Source: a virus
Virus record (IMG/VR): IMGVR_UViG_3300025012_000306
Location: 1-21,502 of that record
Direction: 5' to 3' (one strand)
DNA length: 21,502 nt
The translations under genes and the position numbers were made by a program. The notes beneath the pieces are model-generated. The model made no database searches. It saw only the letters and a list, made by a program, of their open reading frames with translations, and had not been told where the DNA came from. Within the stretch, counting starts at the first letter, position 1, and each line of letters begins with the position of its first letter. Shown here piece after piece: positions 1-7,668 of the stretch.

Positions 1-1545
1 CACGTCGATTGGTTCACCTCGCTGAATGAGTACACCGACCCGATGGATATGGTCCTGGACAACAACAGCGGCCGGCCGCGAGTGGCTATCTATGAGGTCT
101 ATTACAAGGTGGTCGAGCCCCGCGACCTACTCGCCACCCAGGACGGCGCGGTGATGGAGTTCCGCAAGGACAATCCGATCCACCTGGATATTCTTGCATC
201 AGGCTTTGGCGTTCTGCATAGGAGGATCCCGATTCATGTCTGCCGGGTGGCCTGGTTCGTCGGTCCTCACCTGATATGGGATGGGCCCAGCCCAGAGCCT
301 CATAACCATTTCCCCTACGTGCCTTTCTTCGGCTGCCGCGAGGATGGCAACAACTGCCCTGTCGGTCTCATTCGGCGCATGCGCGGGCCACAGGAGGAGT
401 ACAACCGGGCCGCGATGGAGATTCAGCGTATCCTCCGCTCTCGCCGTATCGAGAAGGACCACGACGCCCTGCAGGGCATGACCGACGCCCAGGCAATATT
501 CGAGATCAACCGCACTGATGGTGTGATCAACAAGAAGCACGGCCGGGAATTCCAGGTAATCAGGGAGTGGGAAAAAATCGCGGTACTGGAGGGCATATGC
601 AAAAGGGCAAGAGAAGAGATCAACGCCGCTTCCGGTATCTACGCGACTTTCCAAGGTCAGACCGAGGCAGACCAGAGTGGAATCGCTGTCGAGTCTATCG
701 CCGAACTCGGTGCCCAATCGCTCGGCAAGATCAATGCGAACTACCAACATGCCCGCAAATGTGTGGGCGATCTTGCGTTTGCCCATGTCGTGACGGATAT
801 CGGCGAGCGCCGGGTGATGGTGAGCATTCCCCAGGAGATTGGCCAGCAGAAGAAGCAGGTGACCTTGAACGATGGCCTGAATAATCGTGTTTCTCTTCTC
901 CGGGCCCAGGTGGCAATGCAGGATATCCACACCTCTGCAGGCTACAAGCAGCATACCCACATGCGGCTGACCGCCATCATCGACAAGATACCCGACGATT
1001 TCAAAGGGGTCCTCTTGCCGTTCTGGCTGGAATCATCCGAGATGCCGAAAAAAGAGCAGGCTATCAAGCTGATCAACAAGAAACTCGGCTACGAATCGGA
1101 TGAGAATAGGCGCGAAGAGCAGGAAGCAGCCGCAGCAGAGGAGGCAAGGCAACTCAAGGATATCGAGAAGAAACGGCTTGTTGCTGTGGTTGATGATCTG
1201 GAGGCCAGCGCCAAGCAGAAGAACGCCCAGGCGGCCAACGCCACGGCCGACGCGCTCAAGAAGCGCATGGAAACCGCCAATCTCATTCGAAATATGAAGC
1301 TGATGAACCAGTGGGTAATGCCTTCTCCTGGTTCGCCAGCAGGAAGCACCCCGGCCGCCGGCAACCGCCGCATGATGGGCGCCGCCCCCGGCCGGAACAA
1401 TGGAGGGCCGCCGCCTGATCAGCGTAAGGCCCTCCCTCCTGGTGCATCAGGAGTAGCAACACCTACCCCGGCGGGCAATGCACCTGCCCCGTCTCTCCCC
1501 GGCATGGGGATGCAAACCATGCCTCGTGAGGCGTCAACACCGTAA
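1..1545 (+). CDS. P22-type portal protein (5' truncated)
   Basis: The frame is open to the left edge, so the true start lies outside the window; 514 residues are visible. The portal is the dodecameric ring at the packaging vertex through which DNA enters and leaves the head. Assignment rests on resemblance to the P22-like podovirus portal family: a VAIYEVYYKV-type strand near residue 30, a PFFGCREDGN loop followed by the helix GLIRRMRGPQEEYNR (about 105-130), and a GQTEADQSGIAVESIAELGA segment near 215-240. The C-terminal third has a charged Ala/Glu/Lys coiled-coil region (about 370-430) and ends in a Gly/Pro/Ala-rich tail, probably disordered. Scaffold and capsid genes follow directly, the normal head-module order. 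An internal ATG at 43 is not the start, because conserved-looking sequence precedes it. Confidence 0.85.
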   Translation, partial: HVDWFTSLNEYTDPMDMVLDNNSGRPRVAIYEVYYKVVEPRDLLATQDGAVMEFRKDNPIHLDILASGFGVLHRRIPIHVCRVAWFVGPHLIWDGPSPEPHNHFPYVPFFGCREDGNNCPVGLIRRMRGPQEEYNRAAMEIQRILRSRRIEKDHDALQGMTDAQAIFEINRTDGVINKKHGREFQVIREWEKIAVLEGICKRAREEINAASGIYATFQGQTEADQSGIAVESIAELGAQSLGKINANYQHARKCVGDLAFAHVVTDIGERRVMVSIPQEIGQQKKQVTLNDGLNNRVSLLRAQVAMQDIHTSAGYKQHTHMRLTAIIDKIPDDFKGVLLPFWLESSEMPKKEQAIKLINKKLGYESDENRREEQEAAAAEEARQLKDIEKKRLVAVVDDLEASAKQKNAQAANATADALKKRMETANLIRNMKLMNQWVMPSPGSPAGSTPAAGNRRMMGAAPGRNNGGPPPDQRKALPPGASGVATPTPAGNAPAPSLPGMGMQTMPREASTP

Positions 1546-1556
1546 AAAACGCAAGA

Positions 1557-1562
1557 AAGGAG
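1557..1562 (+). promoter_or_regulatory. Ribosome binding site that fixes the scaffold start
   Basis: AAGGAG lies eight bases before the ATG at 1571. It decides against an in-frame ATG at 1478, which would sit inside the portal gene without a comparable site. Confidence 0.7.
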
Positions 1563-1570
1563 AGTTTCAA

Positions 1571-2626
1571 ATGGCAGTAGAAATCGATTCAGCAAAGATC
1601 AACGAGATGAGCCTTGAACAGATGCGGGCACTCGAAGACCAGCTTGTGGCCGAAGAGGCAGGGGCTGCGGTCGCGCAAATGCCGACCCCCCAAGAGCCAG
1701 CGGCACCACAAGCGTCAACGACGCCACCGGCCGAACCGGGAACCACCCCGGCAGAGCAGGCGGCACCGGCAGCCGCCTCGCCGGCACCGGCTTCACCCGC
1801 ACCTGGAGCACAGCCGGCCGCCGCACCTGCGGCCAAGGAAGAGGACCTGACGAAGCACATCGCGCCGCCGAGTAAGTGGGCGGCTGAACGTCACGCGAAG
1901 AAAGAGCTTCAACGGCAACTCGAAGAGACCCAGGCGAAAGCGGCCAAGGCCGATGTGCTGGAAAGCACGGTGAACCAGCTCAAAGACGAGCTGACCGCCA
2001 TCAAGACCGCCATCCAGGACAAGGGGATCAAACTTCCAGGCAGCGTCAAAGATCCGGCTGCAGCATTCACTCCCGAGAAGATGGATGAGATCCGGACGGA
2101 ATTCGGCGACGAACTGGCAGACATGATCGAGATTTTGAAGGCGCAAGCGATCACCCCGGCGGCACAGGCCACAACCGGCCAGCCCGCACCGGCCGCGCCT
2201 GCCGCTACCGCCGCACCGGCTCAACCAAGTGTTGATCCTGAATTACTGAAAGCCATCGAAGCGAATGATGATCTTTCCTACTGGCAGGAGAACAGCCAGG
2301 CCCTTTGGTCTCGTGCTGTCGCGAAGGATGGCGAGATGCTTGCCGATCCAGAGTACGCGAAACTCCCCTATGCAGACCGGTTCGCCAAGGTGGTTGAATC
2401 GGTGAAAAACGATGTCATTCAGAGCACAGCCAAGCCTGGAGAGCAGGCCGGGAATGCACCCCCGGCTCCCTCACTCTCAGGTGCAGGTGGTGTTCCAATA
2501 CCGTCCAACGGAAACGACCCACTGTCGCAGATGGAAGCGATTACGGACCCGGCAAAGCAGATGGCATTCTATAACAGCCAGCCGCAGAAGGTCCGCGACG
2601 AAATCGACAAGGCATTGGGAATCTAA
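1571..2626 (+). CDS. Capsid scaffolding protein (probable)
   Basis: A 351-residue, highly charged, low-complexity protein between portal and major capsid genes, the usual place for a scaffold that templates procapsid assembly and is then released or degraded. Seen in the sequence: a short helical N-terminus, a long Pro/Ala-rich stretch (about 35-90), a predicted coiled coil (about 100-160), a second Pro/Ala-rich linker (about 195-220), and a charged helical C-terminus ending in KVRDEIDKALGI, which could be the capsid-binding helix. Scaffolds diverge rapidly, so the call depends on position and composition more than homology. The ATG at 1571 was chosen for its Shine-Dalgarno site; a start at 1478 would overlap the end of the portal gene. 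Confidence 0.7.
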   Translation: MAVEIDSAKINEMSLEQMRALEDQLVAEEAGAAVAQMPTPQEPAAPQASTTPPAEPGTTPAEQAAPAAASPAPASPAPGAQPAAAPAAKEEDLTKHIAPPSKWAAERHAKKELQRQLEETQAKAAKADVLESTVNQLKDELTAIKTAIQDKGIKLPGSVKDPAAAFTPEKMDEIRTEFGDELADMIEILKAQAITPAAQATTGQPAPAAPAATAAPAQPSVDPELLKAIEANDDLSYWQENSQALWSRAVAKDGEMLADPEYAKLPYADRFAKVVESVKNDVIQSTAKPGEQAGNAPPAPSLSGAGGVPIPSNGNDPLSQMEAITDPAKQMAFYNSQPQKVRDEIDKALGI

Positions 2627-2638
2627 ATAGAGGATATT

Positions 2639-3856
2639 ATGCCCGATTCAAAACAGTATTTAGCTGACCGTATCATTTTCTCGGAGTGCCACAAGCAGCA
2701 CTCCCTCCCCAACCTGCTGACCGCCAGTGCGCCAACGATGATCGACGCCCGGGACGGCAAGGTTCAAACTCCCCCGACTGCTCCGGTTGTGCAGATCAAC
2801 GACCTGTCCAAGTCTCACGGCAACCTGGTCTCAGTCACCATCATCCACAAACTGTCCGGTAAGCCCTCTATGGGCATCGATAAACGTGACGGCTTTGAGG
2901 AGGATGTGAGCTCTGCCCGGTTCGAGATGCGAATCGACCAGTGCCATAAGGCGGTTCGTGTTCCGCTGATGATGGAGCAACAGAAGGTTGGCTACAACCT
3001 GAAGAAGCTCGGCCGCCCGCTCCTGACCGAGTACCACGGCGACCTGACCGACGAGGTTGCTATGAACATGCTTGGAGGAGCCCGCGGCACCTATGTCTCT
3101 TCCGACCGGATTCTGCCCCTCGCGAGTGATCCGGATTACGCGAAGATCATGGTGAATCCGGTAACGGCACCGACCTTTGACCGCAAGTTCTACTGCGGTT
3201 CAGCATCGTCCATCTCCGGTGCTGATGGTCTGACCGCCATTACCGCCAACGATACTTTCGGGCCGGATGATACTCGGAAGTTCAAAGAGGCAATCGAGTT
3301 GATGCCGCACCCGCTGCAGCCGGTAAGCCTTGGGGCTTCCGACACCCAGCCGGGCACCGACCCGATGTATCTCGCCTTCATCACGCCCAAGATGTGGTCC
3401 AACTTCGAGAGCGCCGCGACCGATTTCCAACTGCAGGTCGCCAATGCCCTGAAACGGACCAACGGGTTCAATCACCCGCTGTTCAAGGGTGAGATGTTCA
3501 TGAAGGACAACATCCTGTTCAAGCGCTACAACAAGCCCATCGGCTGGCAGGCTGGCGAGTCCATCAAGGTTTGTGCCAATGACGATGCGGCGACTGAAAA
3601 CAACCAGACCGTACCGAATGGCGTAACTGTCGAGCGCGGTATCATTCTCGGCGGCCAGGCCCTGGCCATGGCTTACGGCTCGGTCCTGCCCGGCGGCTTC
3701 GGTAACTTCCTGATGGACGGCGAGCTCTACAACCAGAAAGCCTGGTGGCGTCAGTGGATGGACTGGATCATGGGATTGGCCAAGATCCGCTTTGCCGATT
3801 CTGCCGGCCGGATCAACGACTATGGTGTCTGCGCGTTCGACGCGGCCGTGGTCTAA
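2639..3856 (+). CDS. Major capsid protein, N4-gp56/DUF4043-like
   Basis: A 405-residue protein matching the phage capsid family represented by N4 gp56 (DUF4043), which forms the icosahedral shell with an HK97-like fold. Recognised features are the N-terminal FSECHKQHSLPNLLT segment, the VQINDLSKSHGN segment near residue 57, the Gly-rich strand around KLSGKPSMGIDKRDGFEED, an IDQCHKAV segment and MMEQQKVGYNLKKLGRPLL near 120-135, followed by a MLGGARG turn. The mid-protein AFITPKMW strand and the C-terminal FADSAGRINDYGVCAFDAAV also fit. The start has GAGGA four to five bases upstream. The gene follows the scaffold with a 12-base gap and is followed by a strong hairpin. Confidence 0.88.
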   Translation: MPDSKQYLADRIIFSECHKQHSLPNLLTASAPTMIDARDGKVQTPPTAPVVQINDLSKSHGNLVSVTIIHKLSGKPSMGIDKRDGFEEDVSSARFEMRIDQCHKAVRVPLMMEQQKVGYNLKKLGRPLLTEYHGDLTDEVAMNMLGGARGTYVSSDRILPLASDPDYAKIMVNPVTAPTFDRKFYCGSASSISGADGLTAITANDTFGPDDTRKFKEAIELMPHPLQPVSLGASDTQPGTDPMYLAFITPKMWSNFESAATDFQLQVANALKRTNGFNHPLFKGEMFMKDNILFKRYNKPIGWQAGESIKVCANDDAATENNQTVPNGVTVERGIILGGQALAMAYGSVLPGGFGNFLMDGELYNQKAWWRQWMDWIMGLAKIRFADSAGRINDYGVCAFDAAVV

Positions 3857-3870
3857 ATAGTTCGACAAAC

Positions 3871-3895
3871 AGGGGGTAGCATTTCTCTACCCCCT
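3871..3895 (+). terminator. GC-rich hairpin after the capsid gene
   Basis: AGGGGGTAG (3871-3879) pairs perfectly with CTACCCCCT (3887-3895) around a seven-base loop. There is no run of T downstream, so this may be a weak terminator, an mRNA-stabilising end or a processing block rather than a classic intrinsic terminator. It lies 15 bases after the capsid stop codon. Confidence 0.55.
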
Positions 3896-3925
3896 TGTAA
3901 CTGATTAAAACTTTTGGAGGTTTTC

Positions 3926-4348
3926 ATGCCTACTATCGAAGCAGCATGCTACAAAGACCTGGCTCATCAATCGCATTGTGGCAACGTCAACTATGAGAAA
4001 CTGGAGTACACCTTTACCGGTGCCGAGACCAACGGGACCGTGGTGAAACTTCGCAAAAAGAGCGAGTACAACACCTACTGGCGCATGCGGATTATCGCTT
4101 CTGCCGGTTTCAATGCTGGATCTGACATCGACCTTGGCTATATCAGCCGGGAAGACGGCGGTACGGATGATCCTGATAAATTCGGCGCGGGACACGATAT
4201 CGTAGCCTCGCAGGATATAGAGGCGTTTGCCCTGCCCTTGGAAGTTGCCGAGAAGCATGACCTGGTAATGGTCATCAACGACAACAACATTGCGAACGCC
4301 GGGAAGAAGGTAACGATCCTGGTTGAGTCGGTTGCTACTTCCGGCTGA
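3926..4348 (+). CDS. Small virion protein, candidate capsid decoration protein
   Basis: A 140-residue protein that looks mostly beta-structured, with alternating hydrophobic strands such as YWRMRIIASAGF and HDLVMVINDNN. It has no signal peptide or membrane segment. Its position directly after the capsid gene, between two hairpins that would let it be expressed at a separate level, suits a high-copy head component such as a decoration or stabilising protein. I cannot place it in a named family from sequence alone. The start at 3926 has GGAGG at 3916-3920; a longer reading from TTG 3914 would overlap that site and is not used. Confidence 0.55.
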   Translation: MPTIEAACYKDLAHQSHCGNVNYEKLEYTFTGAETNGTVVKLRKKSEYNTYWRMRIIASAGFNAGSDIDLGYISREDGGTDDPDKFGAGHDIVASQDIEAFALPLEVAEKHDLVMVINDNNIANAGKKVTILVESVATSG

Positions 4349-4372
4349 TCTGAACGGTAATTCAAACGGTGC

Positions 4373-4396
4373 TGCACGGCTCTTCGGGGTCGTGCA
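4373..4396 (+). terminator. TTCG-tetraloop hairpin before the adaptor gene
   Basis: TGCACGGCTC (4373-4382) pairs with GGGTCGTGCA (4387-4396) over ten base pairs including two G-T wobbles, closed by C(TTCG)G, an exceptionally stable RNA tetraloop. No T-run follows, and the next start codon is only 18 bases away. It may attenuate transcription, define an mRNA end, or insulate the adaptor start. Confidence 0.55.
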
Positions 4397-4414
4397 TGCA
4401 CTTGGTGAAAGGGA

Positions 4415-5089
4415 ATGAACTCCAACGAACTGATAGCCAAGGTAATCGGCATCGTCAACGATCCTGATTACGACACGCCGGCTGACATCCTGAAACTGAT
4501 CAACGGTTCGAATAAGAGGATCGCTGACCTTCTTCTTCTTCCAGACCTGAAGGACGGATTCGATACCGTGGATACCACAGTCGGAGAGATGACGGCTTTG
4601 CTCCCCGAGACCTACCACAAGAACCTGTTCATGGCCAGGGTGGCCGGCAAGGATATCGATATCTTCAAGGACACAGTTTCTCTGTCGCGGGTCCGCGGGG
4701 GATTGAGCCTCGACACAGGGGATATTGCGGCCGTGGCCACAAAGAAAGGCTCTCTCATCTACCAGAAGGTGCCAACGGCGATCACGGAGATCGAGCTTTA
4801 CTTCTACCGCCTACCGGTCCCCATGGTGATTCCAGGAGAAGAGGAAGACGAAAGCCTGCCTGATGGCGCCTACGACAATGATGATTTCGATTGGGCGATA
4901 ATCCATGACACCTGCGCCAAAATTTTCAATGAGATTGAAGACGGCATGGAGGGGGCTAAGGTCAATACCGAGAAACACGAAGCGAAATTCTTGGAGAAGA
5001 TCGAACTTCTTGACGATTACGCTGAACAGCAGGGCAAGGAGCACCCGAACAGACCGTCCACGAATATCAGCTGGTTGGGAGTGAAGTGA
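4415..5089 (+). CDS. Head-tail connector / adaptor protein (probable)
   Basis: A 224-residue protein with a helical N-terminus (ELIAKVIGIVNDPDYDTPADILKLIN) of the kind seen in podovirus adaptor proteins: two helices, then a beta-rich middle with a YQKVPTAITEIELYFYRLPV strand pair, then a long charged helical C-terminus. Such proteins dock on the portal ring and link it to the tail. The assignment follows from that pattern and from its place between head genes and tail genes. The ATG is preceded by AAAGGG at unusually short spacing, so initiation may be moderate. It ends one base before the next start. Confidence 0.55.
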   Translation: MNSNELIAKVIGIVNDPDYDTPADILKLINGSNKRIADLLLLPDLKDGFDTVDTTVGEMTALLPETYHKNLFMARVAGKDIDIFKDTVSLSRVRGGLSLDTGDIAAVATKKGSLIYQKVPTAITEIELYFYRLPVPMVIPGEEEDESLPDGAYDNDDFDWAIIHDTCAKIFNEIEDGMEGAKVNTEKHEAKFLEKIELLDDYAEQQGKEHPNRPSTNISWLGVK

Positions 5090-5090
5090 T

Positions 5091-6008
5091 ATGACAGATC
5101 ATTGGCCGTTGATAAAGAGGTCGCTCGGGCTGAACAACAAGATCGATCAGTACCAACCTTCTTCTCATCTATATCTTGCAGTCGCGAAAGATGTCGCGAT
5201 CAGCGCGTCAGGGGTCATCGAGTTGCCACCTGGCTATTCAATTCTGAATTCAGATTTCCCTTGTCATTCGCTTTTCCGAAACAAGGGGTACGCATTTGTG
5301 GTGCAGGACCGGATTGTCGATTCAGCCATCATGAAGATCAACAACGACCGCTCTCTTGCTGGAGTCCGCTCGGGACTTATCAAGGGGAATCGTGTGGCCT
5401 TCTGCCAGGTTGGAGCGAAGACCTACTACAGCAATGGTATTCAGAATGGCATGATCACAGGTGGCGTATCTAATTTCTGGCCGGACCAGACTGAACACGT
5501 TGGAGCACCAACAGAAAGGGTATTCTACCCGGCACCTATCGCCACCCATCTTGAATACTGGCTCACGTCGATGTGGGTTGCAGTGGGTAATATCATCTAT
5601 GTCGCTGAACCTGCTTCTGTCGGAAAGTTCAATTTCAGCAAGAGGCGATTCCAGTTCGGCGCAAATGTCGTGATGATGAAGGCTGTCGAGGGCGGAATGT
5701 GGGTCAGCACGGCGGAAGAGATTGGGTTTATCGCCAAGGCCGATGATTTCAAAAGCCTGCGGTGGATTGCAAAACCGGCCAGAAGACCGGCGCACGAATG
5801 GTCAGTGTGCCACGAGTTGGCAGACCTGAGTAAGACAGCTCTGCAAATACCAGGGCAATCTGCGGTGTGGTCGAGCGATGACGGTGTGTGCGTGGGGAGA
5901 GAAGACGGTCAACTGGAAGTGATTACTGAAGAAAGGCTTATCTATCCAACCGGCGCAATGGGCGCGACAGTAGTGGATAACGGATGGCTCTATAACTCAA
6001 TTTGGTGA
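5091..6008 (+). CDS. Beta-propeller-like neck/tail protein, P22 gp10-like in pattern
   Basis: A 305-residue protein opening with RSLGLNNKIDQYQPS and then repeated beta strands interrupted by Gly/aromatic turns (for example GMITGGVSNFWP, MWVAVGNIIYVAEPAS, AVWSSDDGVCVGREDG). The alternation of short strands resembles the packaged-DNA-stabilisation or nozzle proteins of P22-like phages, which form a propeller around the tail channel after packaging. I see no enzyme motif. The ATG at 5091 lies one base after the adaptor stop, with a weak GGGAG site inside the preceding gene, so translation is probably coupled. Alternative: another tail-hub protein with a propeller fold. Confidence 0.45.
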   Translation: MTDHWPLIKRSLGLNNKIDQYQPSSHLYLAVAKDVAISASGVIELPPGYSILNSDFPCHSLFRNKGYAFVVQDRIVDSAIMKINNDRSLAGVRSGLIKGNRVAFCQVGAKTYYSNGIQNGMITGGVSNFWPDQTEHVGAPTERVFYPAPIATHLEYWLTSMWVAVGNIIYVAEPASVGKFNFSKRRFQFGANVVMMKAVEGGMWVSTAEEIGFIAKADDFKSLRWIAKPARRPAHEWSVCHELADLSKTALQIPGQSAVWSSDDGVCVGREDGQLEVITEERLIYPTGAMGATVVDNGWLYNSIW

Positions 6009-6012
6009 TGCA

Positions 6013-6495
6013 ATGGCAGAGAGATTCTCAACAGGTTTCGTCAATAAAGTGAATACTATCGGTCCTGTAAAAACCGTAATGGCAAATGGGGTTATGGCAT
6101 GGTTCGACGGCAATATGCCGGCCAACGCCGACGCAGCCGAAGGGTCTGTTAACCTCCTCGCCCTGTTTACTGTGGATGCAGGGGTTTTTGTCCCTGGTCA
6201 AGCAGCCAACGGCCTGAACATGGACCAGTCCGTAGATGGCGTTTTGTCTAAGGATGCGACCGAATTGTGGAAGGCACTTGGTACTGCTGCAGCCGGTCCG
6301 CTTCCAGGAAAGATAGCAACGTGGGGCCGGTGGTACGACAATTCATACACAACAGGGGCCGATACTTCTTCAGCCAGGGTCGACTTCCAGATTGGCACTA
6401 CATCGTCTTATGAGGTACAGGTCGCCAATGCGGTTGTCGTGGAGGATAATCCAATTACTCTTAACGAGTACAATTTCACATTGCAGAAGCAATAA
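6013..6495 (+). CDS. Small phage structural protein, beta-rich
   Basis: A 160-residue protein with a layout common in podovirus and myovirus tail regions: a short N-terminal helix (FSTGFVNKVNTIGPVKTVMA), a GVMAWFDGNMPANADAAEG turn, an Ala/Gly-rich body containing LSKDATELWKALGTA, then a paired-strand domain with ARVDFQIGTTSSYEVQV and an NEYNFTLQ end. I recognise the pattern from many phage genomes but know no assigned biochemical role. It starts four bases after the neck-protein stop and ends three bases before the fibre start, so it belongs to the same tail transcript and is likely part of the tail or fibre-attachment complex. Confidence 0.5.
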   Translation: MAERFSTGFVNKVNTIGPVKTVMANGVMAWFDGNMPANADAAEGSVNLLALFTVDAGVFVPGQAANGLNMDQSVDGVLSKDATELWKALGTAAAGPLPGKIATWGRWYDNSYTTGADTSSARVDFQIGTTSSYEVQVANAVVVEDNPITLNEYNFTLQKQ

Positions 6496-6498
6496 CGG

Positions 6499-7668
6499 AT
6501 GGCTCTCTGGACCCCATACGATTATGAAGTTCTGCCAGTACTCGACCTGGATGCCTCGGTTGCGGCATCGACGGCGACTATTGCTACAAATGGTCAGTGG
6601 CTAGATCAATCACCAGAAGAGCTACATGCTGTCCAGGCAACATCAACCGCAAAACCTTCTGTATTAGTTGCTAACCTTAATGACCTGGATGTACTAAATT
6701 TTGACGGCGGTGATTACATGATCACCCCGAACATTTTCAATGCCGCCAGTGACGTAACTATTTTCATCGTACATAAGGCCACATCGATAGGTGCCACAGG
6801 CGATGCTGCTTTTGGCCTGCAAAACGGACTGAATGCTACTAATGGTTTTTTCCATGCACTGGCTAGAAGTGACATAGCGACTAAATATCGAAGTTTTTTT
6901 GCGGCTGATGGGGACGCAGCTGGGGCACTTTCAATTTCTCCGCCAGCAAATTTTGTAATAAATGAATGGCGTGTATCTTGTCATTACCGTTCGGCCACTG
7001 TTCAGGGGTTTGGTTTTGATGGCACAGTCACTGAACAAGCTGCAGTTGGTCAGTGCAATTTCAGCAACGCCAAGGGGATCGTCGGCTGCTATCGCCAGGC
7101 AACATATGCTTGGAACGGTCCTATTGCTAGAATTCTGGTCATTCCAGCAATTCTCCCAACAAATGCTATAGAAAAATATTTTGGGTGTCTGCATCATAGG
7201 TATGGGCTGGCTTCCCTGCTGCCAGTTGATCATGTATACAAAACTGCACCTCCAGAAGTCCTAGACGCTGTAGGCGGGGTTGTGGCCCCGCCTATGTTGA
7301 TATCCGGCACCGCGGTAAACCCTGTTGTGGCTGTCGGTAACATAGTCCATTCAGCACCTTCGATAAGTGGAAAAGTCTGGAATGTCGGGTTGGGAGATGT
7401 AACTGCCCCCAAAATGCTTCTTTCCGGTGAGGCGACAAACCCAATCGTTAGTAAAGGTGCTATCTCCATGTCTCCTAAGGTATCAGGGTCAGCCTATAAT
7501 CCTGTTTCTTCTTCAGGTGGTGTGGTAATGGGGTGTCCGAAAATTTCTGGAATGGCGGTAAATAATAAAATCGCTACAGGTGGTTTATCCATACTTGGCA
7601 AGGTTTGGGGAACTGCAAGCAACCCCAAGGAACTTGAAATTATCCGGTTCAAAAGGTTGGCGCAATGA
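6499..7668 (+). CDS. Tail fibre-like protein with LamG-type domain and tandem beta repeats
   Basis: A 389-residue protein in two parts. Residues about 1-250 match a concanavalin-like (LamG-type) jelly roll: VLNFDGGDYMITPNIF strand, SDVTIFIVHKATS, NEWRVSCHYRS, and a closing ARILVIPAILPTNAIEKYFG helix-strand typical of these lectin-like folds. Residues about 263-380 contain six degenerate repeats with core (I/L/V)SG-x-A-x-NP. Lectin-like jelly rolls in phage tails commonly bind host surface sugars, so receptor binding is inferred. Base composition becomes AT-richer from here through the next gene. The stop overlaps the next start by four bases (ATGA). Confidence 0.6.
   Translation: MALWTPYDYEVLPVLDLDASVAASTATIATNGQWLDQSPEELHAVQATSTAKPSVLVANLNDLDVLNFDGGDYMITPNIFNAASDVTIFIVHKATSIGATGDAAFGLQNGLNATNGFFHALARSDIATKYRSFFAADGDAAGALSISPPANFVINEWRVSCHYRSATVQGFGFDGTVTEQAAVGQCNFSNAKGIVGCYRQATYAWNGPIARILVIPAILPTNAIEKYFGCLHHRYGLASLLPVDHVYKTAPPEVLDAVGGVVAPPMLISGTAVNPVVAVGNIVHSAPSISGKVWNVGLGDVTAPKMLLSGEATNPIVSKGAISMSPKVSGSAYNPVSSSGGVVMGCPKISGMAVNNKIATGGLSILGKVWGTASNPKELEIIRFKRLAQ
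7271..7294. repeat. Perfect 9-bp inverted repeat at the fibre domain junction
   Basis: TAGGCGGGG (7271-7279) and CCCCGCCTA (7286-7294) are exact inverted copies around a six-base loop TTGTGG. The element lies inside the fibre gene, at the boundary between its lectin-like domain and its repeat domain, in otherwise AT-leaning sequence. It could be an mRNA hairpin or a recombination point. No T-run follows. Confidence 0.6.
7285..7635 (+). repeat. Six degenerate tandem repeats coding for beta units
   Basis: The protein repeats roughly every 18-22 residues. Units include PMLISGTAVNPVVAVGNI, PSISGKVWNVGLGDV, PKMLLSGEATNPIVSKGAI, PKVSGSAYNPVSSSGGV, PKISGMAVNNKIATGGL and LGKVWGTASNPK. The core is SG/WG-x-A-x-NP. 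DNA identity between units is low, so the array is old or maintained by protein selection. Confidence 0.65.

Noticed and set aside
199-960. Antisense open frame of 253 codons in the portal gene
   Set aside because: Shadow of a clear portal coding frame.
1478-1570. Longer N-terminus for the scaffold gene
   Set aside because: It would overlap the portal end by 68 bases, lacks a ribosome site and gives a non-scaffold-like extension. ATG 1571 has AAGGAG at good spacing.
3871-3895. Confident intrinsic terminator
   Set aside because: The stem is strong but no T-run follows, so I kept it only as a moderate-confidence hairpin.
7271-7294. Diversity-generating retroelement target hairpin
   Set aside because: No reverse transcriptase, accessory gene or adenine-variable repeat pair is visible in the window.
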